Program-made: the position numbers and the translations under genes
Notes under the pieces: model-generated
Databases searched by the model: none
Seen by the model: the letters and a program-made list of their open reading frames with translations, nothing else
Told to the model about the DNA's origin: nothing
From: Chitinophagaceae bacterium
GTDB taxonomy: Bacteria > Bacteroidota > Bacteroidia > Chitinophagales > Chitinophagaceae
DNA: 64,000 nucleotides
Assembly: GCA_027484165.1 (NCBI GenBank)
Contig: JAIXWH010000066.1
Location: 23,939 to 87,938, forward strand
Direction of reading: 5' to 3'
Shown: positions 51,661 to 61,582 of the stretch, piece by piece
Layout of the letters: every line of letters begins with the position of its first letter
Position numbering within the stretch: position 1 is the first letter of the stretch

Positions 51661-52152
51661 ATGCCATCATTTGATTTTGCAAGTAAAGTTGATTTACAAA
51701 CTTTAGACAATGCAGTAAATGTCGTTTCTAAAGAAATTACAAATCGTTTCGATTTTAAGGGCTGCCATGTGGTTATTGATTTGAATAAAAAGGAATTCAA
51801 ACTTAATTTGGAATCAGACAGCGATATGAAAATCAATCAGATTATTGATGTTTTAATTAGTAGAAGTATGAAACAAGGATTAGCTGCAGAAGTATATGAT
51901 TTAAGTAAAGAACCATATGTAAGCGGAAAAGTGACCAAAAAGGAGATACCTGTGAGAAATGGTATAAAACAGGAAGATGCTAAAAAAATAGTAAAAATGA
52001 TTAAAGAAAGTGGTTTAAAGGTTCAAGCTGCTATTATGGATGATATTATTAGGATAACCGGAAAAAAAATAGATGATTTACAGGAAGTTATAGCACTAAG
52101 CAAAAGCTGGGATCTAGGAATAGCTCTTCAGTATGTAAATATGAAGAGTTAA
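51661..52152 (+). CDS. YajQ-family nucleotide-binding protein
   Basis: A 163-residue protein that starts MPSFDFASKVDLQTLDNAV, the invariant YajQ opening, with ISRSMKQGL and IVKMIKESGLKVQAAI. Two ferredoxin-like domains are expected. Members bind cyclic di-GMP or other nucleotides and affect transcription in some bacteria; the ligand here is not shown. It lies 22 bp after lgt. Confidence 0.93.
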   Translation: MPSFDFASKVDLQTLDNAVNVVSKEITNRFDFKGCHVVIDLNKKEFKLNLESDSDMKINQIIDVLISRSMKQGLAAEVYDLSKEPYVSGKVTKKEIPVRNGIKQEDAKKIVKMIKESGLKVQAAIMDDIIRITGKKIDDLQEVIALSKSWDLGIALQYVNMKS

Positions 52153-52240
52153 GATAAAATTTCGTTTTTTGACCTAAATAGCCTATTTTCGCACCTCTAA
52201 ATTAACAAGTACGGCAAAATCCGTACACAAAACATAAAAA

Positions 52241-52498
52241 ATGAAACAGGAATTACATCCAAAGAATTACAGACCAGTTGTGTTTAAAGACATGAGTAAT
52301 GGTTACACTTTTTTAAGTCGCTCAACAGCATACAGCAGTGAAACAATAGTATGGGAAGGTGATGGCCAGGAATATCCAGTTATTAAATTGGAGATTTCAA
52401 ACACATCTCATCCTTTTTATACTGGTAAAAACGTTCTTGTTGATACTGCAGGTCGTATCGATAAATTCAAAAAGCGTTACGAGAAAAAAGCAAAGTAA
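52241..52498 (+). CDS. rpmE2: 50S ribosomal protein L31, type B
   Basis: An 85-residue L31 starting [21 protein letters not shown], with STAYSSETI and [24 protein letters not shown]. The zinc-binding cysteines of type A L31 are absent, so it is the zinc-independent form. In many bacteria type B is made under zinc shortage; in Bacteroidota it is commonly the only copy. Its own terminator follows. Confidence 0.95.
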   Translation: MKQELHPKNYRPVVFKDMSNGYTFLSRSTAYSSETIVWEGDGQEYPVIKLEISNTSHPFYTGKNVLVDTAGRIDKFKKRYEKKAK

Positions 52499-52517
52499 TT
52501 TACTTTACATATTTTTT

Positions 52518-52548
52518 AAAATCCCAACTCCAATAAAGTTGGGATTTT
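52518..52548 (+). terminator. Terminator after rpmE2
   Basis: A perfect 12-bp stem, AAAATCCCAACT (52518-52529) with AGTTGGGATTTT (52537-52548), 7-nt loop, T-rich end. Confidence 0.88.
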
Positions 52549-52614
52549 TAGTTAAAACTCGATATCATTACTTAATTTCAAATCTGCCTGGCTTTATTAA
52601 TCAAGAATCATTTT

Positions 52615-53658
52615 ATGAAGATTTATTTAGATGATAGTAAATGTAAACAAGCATTAATACCATTTTCTTTAACAAAAAATGTTGCACAATTCAGAATTGG
52701 AATATTCACCATCAAAGAAAAATGGGAATTGATTTTAAAAGAAGAAATTGAATGGATAGAAAACTACAATAATCAAGAACATGTCATCTACATTCCTTCC
52801 AATGTTATTCCCACAAAACAGAACTATAAATTAATTATTGAAACCTGTCAGAACAAATCTGACCAGATAGAAAATGAAGAAATCAAATTTATTGATCATC
52901 CATGGCATATTTTTCAGTTGAACGATTGGGCTATCAGAAAAGATTTTGAAATCATCACAGAAAACAGAGCTTCTCAAGCTATTTCAAAAACAAACAACAT
53001 TATTGGAGATGCGAAAAATATTTTTATTGAGGAAGGTGCAGTCATAGAACATTGCATTCTCAATGCAAATAGTGGTCCAATTTACTTAGGTAAAGATGCA
53101 TTAATCATGGAAGGTAGTATGATTCGTGGTCCATTTGCAATTTCAGAAAAGAGTGTTGTAAAAATGGGCTCAAAAATTTATGGTGCTACATCTATTGGAA
53201 ACGAATGTGTAGTTGGCGGAGAGATAAAAAATACTGTCTTTTTCGGATACAGTAATAAAGCTCATGATGGATATTTGGGTGACAGTGTTATTGGTTCCTG
53301 GTGTAATTTAGGAGCAGGTACATCTTGTAGTAATTTAAAAAATACAGGAGGTGAAGTGAAATACAAATTAAGTAATCAATCTAAACCTATTTCCGCTGGA
53401 AATAAAGGCGGACTGCTTATGGCTGATTACAGCAGATGTGCAATTAACACTTCCTTTAATACAGGTACAGTTGTTGGAGTTAGCTGTAATATCTTTGGAA
53501 GTAATTATCCTGAAAAATATATTGATCATTTTTCATGGGGTAATGAAAGATATGTCTTTGAAAAAGCTATCATAGATATTGATAATTGGAAAAAGATGAA
53601 AAATAAAAACATTACCGTTACTGAAACAGAATCATTAAAAAATATATTCTTTAATTAA
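52615..53658 (+). CDS. GlmU-family putative sugar nucleotidyltransferase
   Basis: A 347-residue protein related to the GlmU family of Bacteroidota. The N-terminal part begins IYLDDSKCKQALIPFSLTK and has RIGIFTIKEKW, lacking the GxGTRM loop of true nucleotidyltransferases. The second half is a left-handed beta-helix of hexapeptide repeats (GDAKNIFIEEGAVIEHCIL, IYLGKDALIMEGSMIRG, GSKIYGATSIGNECVVGGEI), as in acetyltransferases. Function not proven; a role in amino-sugar or cell-wall precursor metabolism is possible. tpiA begins 12 bp later. Confidence 0.82.
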   Translation: MKIYLDDSKCKQALIPFSLTKNVAQFRIGIFTIKEKWELILKEEIEWIENYNNQEHVIYIPSNVIPTKQNYKLIIETCQNKSDQIENEEIKFIDHPWHIFQLNDWAIRKDFEIITENRASQAISKTNNIIGDAKNIFIEEGAVIEHCILNANSGPIYLGKDALIMEGSMIRGPFAISEKSVVKMGSKIYGATSIGNECVVGGEIKNTVFFGYSNKAHDGYLGDSVIGSWCNLGAGTSCSNLKNTGGEVKYKLSNQSKPISAGNKGGLLMADYSRCAINTSFNTGTVVGVSCNIFGSNYPEKYIDHFSWGNERYVFEKAIIDIDNWKKMKNKNITVTETESLKNIFFN

Positions 53659-53670
53659 AATTGGAATTTT

Positions 53671-54432
53671 ATGCGCAAACAAATAGCTGCTGCAAACTGG
53701 AAGATGAATCTCAATCTTAGTGAAGCCAAAAATCTTGTAAATGAAATAATCAGTTCGAGTTATGGTCTAAATAATGATCAAATTGTTCTGATTGCAGTGC
53801 CATTCCCTTATTTAATTGAAATTCAACATTTATTAAAAGGTAATTCTCATTTTAATGTTTGTGCTCAAAATTGTGCATCCACTTGTAACGGAGCATACAC
53901 AGGCGAAGTAAGCGCTAAAATGTTGAATGAGCTGAATGTCAATTACGTAATTATTGGACATAGTGAAAGGAGATTATTATATCATGAAGACAATAAAACA
54001 CTTGCTCAAAAAGTTGATCTTGCGCTTGAAAACAAATTGACTCCTATATTTTGTTGTGGGGAGGCGCTTGAAACCAGAGATGATGAAAATCAAAATAATT
54101 TTGTAGAAAATCAACTCAAAGAAAGTTTGTTTCATTTGAGTGCTGAACATTTTTCTAAAATTGTTATCGCATACGAACCAATATGGGCCATTGGCACAGG
54201 CAAGACAGCTTCTAGTGATCAGGCACAAGAAATGCACAAACATCTAAGAAAAGTAATTGAAGGAAAATATGGTGTTGCAATATCGGAATCTACTTCAATT
54301 TTATACGGAGGTAGTGTTAAAGCTTCAAATGCAAAAGAAATATTTTCAAAGGCAGATGTTGATGGCGGATTGGTAGGTGGAGCAAGTTTAATTGCGAATG
54401 AGTTTATTGCAATTATTAATAGTTTGAAATAA
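53671..54432 (+). CDS. tpiA: Triosephosphate isomerase
   Basis: A 253-residue TIM-barrel enzyme that interconverts dihydroxyacetone phosphate and glyceraldehyde 3-phosphate. Catalytic parts are intact: AANWKMN with the lysine near the N-terminus, VIIGHSERR with the histidine, AYEPIWAIGTGKTAS with the glutamate and loop 6, and YGGSVKASNA with VDGGLVGGASL for phosphate binding. Length is standard. Co-transcribed with the GlmU-family gene. Confidence 0.97.
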   Translation: MRKQIAAANWKMNLNLSEAKNLVNEIISSSYGLNNDQIVLIAVPFPYLIEIQHLLKGNSHFNVCAQNCASTCNGAYTGEVSAKMLNELNVNYVIIGHSERRLLYHEDNKTLAQKVDLALENKLTPIFCCGEALETRDDENQNNFVENQLKESLFHLSAEHFSKIVIAYEPIWAIGTGKTASSDQAQEMHKHLRKVIEGKYGVAISESTSILYGGSVKASNAKEIFSKADVDGGLVGGASLIANEFIAIINSLK

Positions 54433-54587
54433 AATTATTTCATTGATTGTTTTTAAAAAATGATTGAAATTATTAACAATAGGTCAAATGATACAAGGAA
54501 TTCTAGAGCCTTATTATCTAACAATTTTCATTATTAATGACAATGATATTACATTTTATTTTTAATGTAAATACACTAAAAATGAGC

Positions 54588-54595
54588 TATTTTTG
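54588..54595 (+). promoter_or_regulatory. -7 element of lepA
   Basis: TATTTTTG, a full TAnnTTTG match, 25 bp before the ATG at 54621. No TTG at the right distance. The rest of the 188-bp gap after tpiA holds no other clear signal. Confidence 0.4.
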
Positions 54596-54620
54596 TAAAC
54601 TAAATAAGACATTGAAGTAA

Positions 54621-56438
54621 ATGAAGAACATCAGAAATTTTTGCATTATCGCCCATATCGATCACGGTAAAAGTACCCTTGCTGACAGGTTATTGCAAAC
54701 TACTAATACCATCAGTGACAGAGATATGCAAGCCCAAGTTCTTGATGATATGGATTTAGAGCGTGAAAAAGGAATTACCATTAAAAGTCATGCTATTCAG
54801 ATAAATTACCCGTATAAAAACACTAATCCGAATTCAAATACTCCAGATGGTCTTTATATACTTAATTTAATCGACACACCCGGACACGTTGATTTTAGTT
54901 ACGAGGTTAGTAGAGCCTTGGCTGCTTGTGAAGGTGCTTTATTGTTGGTAGACGCTACTCAAGGGATACAAGCTCAAACTATCAGTAATTTATATTTAGC
55001 CATTGAAAATGATTTGGAAATCATTCCCGTAATCAACAAAATTGATATGGATGGTGCAATGATTCCAGAAGTGAAAGATCAAATTATTGATTTGATAGGT
55101 TGTAAAGAAGAAGAAATTTTATTAGCCAGTGGTAAATCTGGAATAGGGATCGAAGAAATATTAAAAGCTATTTGCGAAAGAATTCCCGCACCCAAAGGTG
55201 ACCCTAACGCTCCACTTCAGGCATTAATTTTTGATAGTGTTTTCAATTCATTTAGGGGAATTATTGTTTACTATAGAATATTTAATGGCTCTCTTAAAAA
55301 GGGTGATAAAGTCAAATTTTTCAGCACTGATAAAGAATATGAAGCTGATGAAGTGGGGATCTTAAAATTGGGTTTAGATAAAAAAGATCAAGTTCATTGT
55401 GGAGATGTAGGTTATATCATCACTGGAATTAAAAATGCAAAAGAAGTAAAAGTAGGAGATACACTAACGACTGTTATTAATCCAACAGATAAGAGGATTG
55501 ATGGATTTGAAGATGTAAAACCAATGGTATTTGCCGGGATCTTTCCAGTTGATACTGATAAATTTGAGGAATTGCGTGATTGTATGGAGAAACTTCAGCT
55601 TAATGACGCATCATTAACTTTTGAACTAGAAACCTCACAAGCACTGGGCTTTGGGTTCAGATGTGGATTCCTTGGATTGCTCCACATGGAAATCATCCAG
55701 GAACGATTAGAACGTGAATTCAATCAAACCGTAATCACAACAGTTCCAAACGTTAGTTTTATTGCATACACTGTTAAAGGTGAAAAAATAGATGTTCACA
55801 ATCCTGCTACATTACCTGACCCAACAAGAACAGAAAGAATTGAAGAGCCTTTTATTAAAGCTCAAATTATTACCAAACCTGACTATATCGGCAATATCAT
55901 GACTCTTTGTATCAGTAAAAGAGGCATGCTAATTAATCAAAGTTATTTAACACCAAGTAGAGTTGAACTTAATTTCGAAATGCCATTAACTGAAATAGTC
56001 TTTGATTTTTATGATAAACTAAAATCTCAAACAAGAGGATATGCTTCTTTCGATTATCATCCAATAGGTTTCAGAGAAAGTGATATTGTTAGAATGGATA
56101 TATTACTTAATGGTGAAAAAGTAGATGCCTTAAGTGCTTTAATTCACAGAAGCAGAGCTCAGGAATTTGGCAGAAAGTTATGTGAAAAGTTGAAAGAGTT
56201 ATTAACCCGTCAACAATTCCAAATTGCAATACAAGCTGCGATAGGTGCAAAAGTAATTGCACGTGAAAATATAAGTGCGATGCGTAAAGATGTAACAGCT
56301 AAATGTTATGGTGGTGATATTAGCAGAAAACGTAAGCTACTAGAAAAACAAAAAGAAGGTAAAAAGAGAATGCGTCAAATAGGTAATGTTGAAGTGCCTC
56401 AGGAAGCTTTTCTTGCGGTACTTAAATTAGATGATTAA
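54621..56438 (+). CDS. lepA: Elongation factor 4 (LepA)
   Basis: A 605-residue translational GTPase. G1 [10 protein letters not shown], the switch region [16 protein letters not shown]3 [12 protein letters not shown] and G4 NKIDMDGA are intact. Domains II, III and V are followed by the LepA-specific C-terminal domain with [21 protein letters not shown]. It acts on ribosomes in initiation or back-translocation under stress. The TAA overlaps the stop of the convergent hypothetical gene by 4 bp. Confidence 0.97.
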   Translation: MKNIRNFCIIAHIDHGKSTLADRLLQTTNTISDRDMQAQVLDDMDLEREKGITIKSHAIQINYPYKNTNPNSNTPDGLYILNLIDTPGHVDFSYEVSRALAACEGALLLVDATQGIQAQTISNLYLAIENDLEIIPVINKIDMDGAMIPEVKDQIIDLIGCKEEEILLASGKSGIGIEEILKAICERIPAPKGDPNAPLQALIFDSVFNSFRGIIVYYRIFNGSLKKGDKVKFFSTDKEYEADEVGILKLGLDKKDQVHCGDVGYIITGIKNAKEVKVGDTLTTVINPTDKRIDGFEDVKPMVFAGIFPVDTDKFEELRDCMEKLQLNDASLTFELETSQALGFGFRCGFLGLLHMEIIQERLEREFNQTVITTVPNVSFIAYTVKGEKIDVHNPATLPDPTRTERIEEPFIKAQIITKPDYIGNIMTLCISKRGMLINQSYLTPSRVELNFEMPLTEIVFDFYDKLKSQTRGYASFDYHPIGFRESDIVRMDILLNGEKVDALSALIHRSRAQEFGRKLCEKLKELLTRQQFQIAIQAAIGAKVIARENISAMRKDVTAKCYGGDISRKRKLLEKQKEGKKRMRQIGNVEVPQEAFLAVLKLDD

Positions 56439-57379
56439 TTTCCTTTTTCATCTGATTTTCTTCCTTTTAATTTATCATCTAAAATGGTACCTTTATCATT
56501 TCTCATGGGTTCGGGTATTGGAGCCTGATCTTCAGGTGTAACTTGATTAAATACTTTCAAGATGTATTTCCACTTGCCATTTTCCCATTTAAATCCTTCG
56601 TAATCACCATCTCCGATATAAGTATATTTTTTTAAGGGCTCATTGGTTTCAGATATCAAATGTTCCATGATGATGATTTGCATATCCTCATCAAAGGTTA
56701 ATCTGGGTCCTGTATGTTTTTTATATTCCATTACATACCTTAAGGGCGCTATAGGCATAATGGTATCGGGGATATCAAAATAGTCTCCTCCAAATATAGG
56801 TTTGCCATTTTCAAAGTGAAGCACATCGATGTATTTTTTATTACTTCTAATGTTATTTTCATCATATCCCAATAGAGTGTAGAATTTCTTATTATCAAAA
56901 CTAGTTTGTATTATTTTATAATAAATGGCTCCAACCCAAGCAAGATTATTAGTAACAGTATCTTCAACATTTTGTATCAAGTCAGATCTGTCAAATAAAG
57001 GAATCAAATTCAATGATCCATCTTCTGTTTTCATTTGAATTGCGCCTTGTTGAATCGTGTTGTTTTCATCAATTACAAGGTGCCATGTGAAAATCCTGAA
57101 ACTACTGTCATCCGGATATAGTTTTGAAATACTTGCTAAAGAATCAAATGGGTAATAAAAAGAATTTTTATTTTTTAATGCCCGTATAAATATTCTAATG
57201 AATAAACTATCTGCATTAGATCGATCTGTAATATTAATTCCATCTAAAATAATTGATGCTTTTTTCTTCAATGAGTCTTCACTGATTTTTAATCTTTTTA
57301 AATCATTGGTACTGATTAGTTGACTGAAACTAATAGAATGAAAAATAAAAACCAAAATACTAAGTATGGATATTCTCAT
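56435..57379 (-). CDS. Secreted hypothetical protein
   Basis: A 314-residue protein with a signal peptide ([19 protein letters not shown], then Q). I do not recognise a named domain. Features: a helical N-terminal part with [22 protein letters not shown], and a beta-rich middle with [37 protein letters not shown] and [16 protein letters not shown]. The ending [12 protein letters not shown] and a charged tail complete it. The pattern is that of Bacteroidota periplasmic proteins of unknown function. A TTG-N22-TATTTTTA promoter-like pair lies at 57384-57416 but very close to the start. Confidence 0.6.
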   Translation of the reverse strand: MRISILSILVFIFHSISFSQLISTNDLKRLKISEDSLKKKASIILDGINITDRSNADSLFIRIFIRALKNKNSFYYPFDSLASISKLYPDDSSFRIFTWHLVIDENNTIQQGAIQMKTEDGSLNLIPLFDRSDLIQNVEDTVTNNLAWVGAIYYKIIQTSFDNKKFYTLLGYDENNIRSNKKYIDVLHFENGKPIFGGDYFDIPDTIMPIAPLRYVMEYKKHTGPRLTFDEDMQIIIMEHLISETNEPLKKYTYIGDGDYEGFKWENGKWKYILKVFNQVTPEDQAPIPEPMRNDKGTILDDKLKGRKSDEKGN

Positions 57380-57442
57380 TTTGTAAAAATAAGCAGCTCA
57401 CCATTAAAATGTGCAATAGATTTGATTTATTGTTACAATTAA

Positions 57443-58000
57443 CTATCTGTTAAATAATGTTCTTGAAAAGTCAATTAAAGAATTTTGAACCAAATCAATT
57501 CTTGAATCTGCATGGTCAACTTCGGGTCTTGTAGTTGGTAAAAAAACAGTAATCGCGCCTATATTTCTACCAAATTCCATATCACTTATGGTGTTGCCAA
57601 CCATGATAGATTTTGTAAAGTCAATTTCAGGAAAATCTTGTTGGGCCTGATATCCCATTCCTGGATTGGGCTTACGATTGGGACTGTTTTCATCTAAATC
57701 AGGACAAAAATATATAGCATCAATTCTGCCGCCTGCTAGTTGAATGGAAGATTTCATGTTGTTGTGAATTTCAGTAAGATTTTCTAAAAGGGTTAATCCT
57801 TTACCAACACCTTTCTGATTAGTTACAATAATAATCCTTTTGAAAATTGTAGAGAATGTTTTAATCGCTTCCTGAACGCCATCATAAAAAACAAATTCAT
57901 CCCATGTATGAATGTAATCTTTGTTTTTTTCGTGATTTATAACACCATCACGGTCTAAAAAAAGCGTCCACGATTGATCAATATTATTTAATGGTATCAT
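57443..58000 (-). CDS. gmhB: D-glycero-D-manno-heptose 1,7-bisphosphate phosphatase (HAD)
   Basis: A 185-residue HAD-IIIA hydrolase: FLDRDGVINHEK with the nucleophile and acid/base Asp, IIVTNQKGVGKG, YFCPDLDENSPNRKPNPGM with the lysine motif, and MVGNTISDMEFGRNIGA. It removes the C7 phosphate of heptose 1,7-bisphosphate. A histidinol-phosphatase role is excluded by the cluster, where the three other GDP-heptose genes adjoin it. It is the last gene of the minus-strand heptose operon, 3 bp after hddC. Confidence 0.88.
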   Translation of the reverse strand: MIPLNNIDQSWTLFLDRDGVINHEKNKDYIHTWDEFVFYDGVQEAIKTFSTIFKRIIIVTNQKGVGKGLTLLENLTEIHNNMKSSIQLAGGRIDAIYFCPDLDENSPNRKPNPGMGYQAQQDFPEIDFTKSIMVGNTISDMEFGRNIGAITVFLPTTRPEVDHADSRIDLVQNSLIDFSRTLFNR

Positions 58001-58003
58001 TGT

Positions 58004-58744
58004 TTATAAGGTTAATTCAATTCCTGCTCTTTTGAAATCTTCAGGAATTCCGATATCGATAAAGTATTCATCTTGTATTAATCCTAACATTGTATTTGTG
58101 TTGTAATATTTTTCCAAATAATCTTTTTCAAACGAAAATTTTTCTGGAAATTCTATTGACAAAAAGGATTTTCTGTTTATCGCATAAACGCCACCGTTAA
58201 TTAATCCTGATTTATAAAATTTCTTTTCATTGAAAGATTGAATACAGCCATCTTTGTTGATTTCAACCACGCCGTATCTGTCAAAATCATTCATAGGTTT
58301 AAGAGATAAGGAGCATTGAGCATTATTGTTGATGTGATAATTAATCAATTCGCTGATATTTATCTTGAACATGGTATCGCCGTTCATTATAATCACATTT
58401 TCAGTATTTGCATTTTTACATGCTAATGCAATTGCACCTCCTGTACCCAACGGTTCATTTTCTATTACGATTTTGTATGAGAGATTAGGATATGATTCTT
58501 TTAAAAAATCTTCTATAACCTCATGCATATAGCCAAGTGAAAAAATAAAATTTTTAATTCCTTGCTGTAAAAGATAATTAATTAAAAATTCTAGAAATGG
58601 CCTGCCAGAAATGGGGGCCATGCACTTAGGTAAATCAGGGACTTCAGAGCGCAATCTGGTACCTAAGCCTCCTGCAAGTATAATACAATCTACACTTTCA
58701 ATTGAATGTTGTTCTGGTCCTTTATGTATCATTTGATCAGTCAT
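58004..58744 (-). CDS. hddC: D-glycero-alpha-D-manno-heptose 1-phosphate guanylyltransferase-like
   Basis: A sugar-1-phosphate nucleotidyltransferase of about 246 residues. The nucleotide loop is ILAGGLGTRLRSEVPDLPKCMAP, followed by ENEPLGTGGAIALA, IIMNGDTMF and YFIDIGIPEDF. Position between gmhA and gmhB and the presence of a heptose kinase of the HddA type argue for GDP-heptose synthesis. The longest frame opens with TTG at 58747; the ATG at 58744 is preferred. The nucleotide base used (GTP rather than ATP or UTP) is inferred from pathway context. Confidence 0.82.
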   Translation of the reverse strand: MTDQMIHKGPEQHSIESVDCIILAGGLGTRLRSEVPDLPKCMAPISGRPFLEFLINYLLQQGIKNFIFSLGYMHEVIEDFLKESYPNLSYKIVIENEPLGTGGAIALACKNANTENVIIMNGDTMFKINISELINYHINNNAQCSLSLKPMNDFDRYGVVEINKDGCIQSFNEKKFYKSGLINGGVYAINRKSFLSIEFPEKFSFEKDYLEKYYNTNTMLGLIQDEYFIDIGIPEDFKRAGIELTL

Positions 58745-58752
58745 CAAATATA

Positions 58753-59337
58753 TTATGAAGCAGTATTGAAATATTTTTCTTCAACCAAATGACAAATGAT
58801 ATGACCTAATAAAATATGACTCTCTTGTATTCTTGGAGTGTCTGTTGATGGAACATTTAATAAAAAATCACTGAGCTCTTTCATTTTGCCACCTGTAGCT
58901 CCGGTAAAACCAACAGTAGTCATTCCTTTCTCTTTTGCCATTTCAAAAGCTTTTACAATGTTTCCACTATTGCCGGAAGTACTCAATCCAACCAAAACAT
59001 CACCTTGATTCCCAATTCCTTTTATTAATCTGGAATAAACCACATCATAACTATAATCATTAGCAACAGCTGTTAAATATGATGTATTTACGTGTAAAGC
59101 CTCTGCAGGAAGTGCATCTCTATCGGTATAAAATCTTCCACTAAATTCAGCAGCCAAGTGTTGAGCATCTGCTGCACTTCCACCATTTCCACAAAACAAA
59201 ACCTTATTTCCATTTTGAAAAGCTTTTACAATCTCATTTGTACATTCTGTTAATACTTGAATTAACTTCTCGTCTTTTAAAATCTCTGCTTTTACATTGA
59301 TTGACTCCTGTATGATATCTGCGATTTTTTTATTCAT
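58753..59337 (-). CDS. gmhA: Sedoheptulose-7-phosphate isomerase
   Basis: A 194-residue SIS-domain protein that converts sedoheptulose 7-phosphate to D-glycero-D-manno-heptose 7-phosphate. FCGNGGSAADAQHLAAEFSG, LSTSGNSGNIVKAFEMAK and GATGGKM are the family motifs; the C-terminal helix has IQESHILLGHIICHLVE. It starts the committed heptose route and lies 31 bp after hddA. Confidence 0.93.
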   Translation of the reverse strand: MNKKIADIIQESINVKAEILKDEKLIQVLTECTNEIVKAFQNGNKVLFCGNGGSAADAQHLAAEFSGRFYTDRDALPAEALHVNTSYLTAVANDYSYDVVYSRLIKGIGNQGDVLVGLSTSGNSGNIVKAFEMAKEKGMTTVGFTGATGGKMKELSDFLLNVPSTDTPRIQESHILLGHIICHLVEEKYFNTAS

Positions 59338-59368
59338 TTTTGATATTTTACTGTTAATCGTTATTAAA

Positions 59369-60391
59369 CTAAATACTCCAACTGCTTAATCCATATTTTG
59401 TAAAAGAGTAATCTTTTATATCTCCTCCAAATTTCTTCAATTCATTTTTAACTCTATAGCTAGTATTACCTGGGCAATAAAATATCATGAATCCACCTCC
59501 GCCAGCACCGCTTATTTTACCGCCTGTTGCTCCTGCTTTTTTTGCAGCATTATATAATTCCTCTATAGAGCTGTTGCTGATATTATTTGCCATTTTACGT
59601 TTTTGCTGAAATCCATAATCTAGAATTTCACCAAACTCATCCAACCTTCCTTTCAATAAAGCTTCTTTCATCATTTTTGCCTGTTCTTTCAATTGATGCA
59701 TTGCTTCAATACTCTTTTCGTTTTTACTGTTTACATTCTTAACTTGTTCTTTTATAATAGTAGCGCTTTCTCTTGATGTAGCAGTAAAATACAATACCAG
59801 ATTGTTTTCCAATTCGTGCATATAATGAGATCTTATTCTTAATGGATTAACAATAACTTTATCATTATCGTAAAACTCCATAAAATTTACTCCACCAAAA
59901 GTTGCAGCATACTGATCTTGTCTTCCTCCTGCCAATGCCAAATCATTTCTTTCAATTTCATAAGCGAGATGGGCTATATCATAATCTCCTAGTGGCAATT
60001 TAAGCATTTCAACAAACGCGCCAAGTATTGAAACTACAAGAGTAGATGAAGTACCTAAGCCAGATCCAGCAGGTGCGTCAACAAAAGTAGAAAGTCTAAA
60101 TCCAGATAGAGGCATATTGAATTGTTGATTAACTCTGTTATATACACCCTTTAGTAAATCTAATGTTCCATCTATAGGAAGTGAATTATTTAGCTCATGA
60201 ATTTGTTGTTCATTTCTGTCTAATGCCTGAACAATTATTCTTGGTTCATCTATAGGTTCAATACTTGCATAAGCCGACAATGAAATGGTAGCATTCAAAA
60301 TAGCACCGCCATACAAATCACTATATGGACTAACATCAGTTCCTCCGCCTGCTAATCCTATCCTTAATGGTGCTTTACTTCTGAAAATCAT
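59369..60391 (-). CDS. hddA: D-glycero-alpha-D-manno-heptose-7-phosphate kinase (GHMP)
   Basis: A GHMP-superfamily kinase of about 340 residues. It opens RSKAPLRIGLAGGGTDVSPY, then has PAGSGLGTSSTLVVS as the ATP loop, GRQDQYAATFGGVNF, and GATGGKISGAGGGGFM as motif 3. This is the HddA pattern, phosphorylating C1 of heptose 7-phosphate. The longest frame starts with TTG at 60430 and would overlap the glycosyltransferase by 17 bp; the ATG at 60391 matches the family start and leaves a normal gap. Confidence 0.88.
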   Translation of the reverse strand: MIFRSKAPLRIGLAGGGTDVSPYSDLYGGAILNATISLSAYASIEPIDEPRIIVQALDRNEQQIHELNNSLPIDGTLDLLKGVYNRVNQQFNMPLSGFRLSTFVDAPAGSGLGTSSTLVVSILGAFVEMLKLPLGDYDIAHLAYEIERNDLALAGGRQDQYAATFGGVNFMEFYDNDKVIVNPLRIRSHYMHELENNLVLYFTATSRESATIIKEQVKNVNSKNEKSIEAMHQLKEQAKMMKEALLKGRLDEFGEILDYGFQQKRKMANNISNSSIEELYNAAKKAGATGGKISGAGGGGFMIFYCPGNTSYRVKNELKKFGGDIKDYSFTKYGLSSWSI

Positions 60392-60413
60392 GATCTTTAA
60401 ATAGATTGTGTAA

Positions 60414-61574
60414 TTAAGATTTAGAAACAAGGTTTAAAATTTCAGTTACCATAACTGACCAACTGTATTTCTTTTTTTCGCTAAGTAAACCGGGTATAAA
60501 ATTCTGTTTGCCAATGCTGAAATAAGATTCAATTTTTTCTGCAATTGAGTTTGAATTGGGTTCAGCAACAAGTCCAACTTTATTATCAGGCACCAAATCA
60601 GGAAGACCTCCCACATTGGTTACAATCATTGGTATTTCAAAATGATAAGCAAGAGGAGTTACTCCGCTTTGAGTCGCATTCTTGTAGGGCTGTATCACTA
60701 AATCTGAAGCGCACATGTAATATTTCACTTCACTGTCTGATATAAAATCTGTTCTCAAAATTAATTTATCCTGTATTCCCAAATCAGCAATCAGATTATC
60801 ATAAATTTTTTGATCTTCATAGAATTCTCCTGCAATTAAGAACTTAATTTCCTGATTGAAGGTTTTAGATTTTTTAAGTATTGAAATTGCTTTAAACAAC
60901 AAATCCAATCCTTTATATTTACGAATAAAACCAAAAAACAAAACAATAGGTTGATTTGAATCAATATTTATTTTTTGTCTAGCCAGACCTCGGTCTATTT
61001 TTTCACCAAAATTATCGTAGAGTGGGTGAGGAACATATTTGGCTGAAGTATTTTTTGAAAAAATACTCAAATCATTCAATACTTTTTGACTCATGGTAAT
61101 AAATCCGTCAATAGATTTTACGAAATATTGAGTGAATGCCTTATCTCCAAATCTTTTCTCATGCGGAATGATATTATCTGCAATGCAAACCACTTTTGAA
61201 TGTTGGTTCTTTTTTATAATTCTGAGTATAGTTCCTAAACAAGGTCCCATGAAAGGAAGCCAATATCTAACTATTACAAGATCAGGTTTTGATTTTTTTA
61301 TTTGAATCCCGATTTTAATCCAATTCAATGGATTTATAGAATTGATTACTTTTTTTATACGTAAATCAGTAGGAGGAGGTTCACTGGAAAATTGTGTTGT
61401 TCCTGGAAATAAAAAACCAGGATACTGCAGAGAAAAAGTATAGATTGTTACTTCAAAACCTTCTTTGATGAATTCTCTTGCTAATCTTTCATTATAGGAA
61501 GCCAAGCCACCCCTTAATGGATGAGCCGGTCCAATGAGTACAATATTTTTTTTTGATGATTCCAAAAATTTCAA
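60414..61574 (-). CDS. Glycosyltransferase, family 4 type (GT-B)
   Basis: A 386-residue GT-B enzyme. N-terminal domain: IVLIGPAHPLRGGLASYNERLA, the acceptor-side glycine loop. C-terminal domain: FFGFIRKYKGLDLLFKAI, then PYKNATQSGVTPLAYHFEIPMIVTNVGGLPD, containing the glutamate/GVTP region of GT4 enzymes. No membrane helices. It probably uses the GDP-heptose (or another nucleotide sugar) made by the neighbouring genes; acceptor unknown. The start is TTG at 61574, 8 bp after the GT2 stop. Confidence 0.85.
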   Translation of the reverse strand: MKFLESSKKNIVLIGPAHPLRGGLASYNERLAREFIKEGFEVTIYTFSLQYPGFLFPGTTQFSSEPPPTDLRIKKVINSINPLNWIKIGIQIKKSKPDLVIVRYWLPFMGPCLGTILRIIKKNQHSKVVCIADNIIPHEKRFGDKAFTQYFVKSIDGFITMSQKVLNDLSIFSKNTSAKYVPHPLYDNFGEKIDRGLARQKINIDSNQPIVLFFGFIRKYKGLDLLFKAISILKKSKTFNQEIKFLIAGEFYEDQKIYDNLIADLGIQDKLILRTDFISDSEVKYYMCASDLVIQPYKNATQSGVTPLAYHFEIPMIVTNVGGLPDLVPDNKVGLVAEPNSNSIAEKIESYFSIGKQNFIPGLLSEKKKYSWSVMVTEILNLVSKS

Positions 61575-61582
61575 TTTGAAAA

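Noticed and set aside
60391-60430. Longer hddA start that overlaps the glycosyltransferase gene
   Set aside because: It begins with TTG, adds residues not typical of the family, and the ATG at 60391 gives the standard start.
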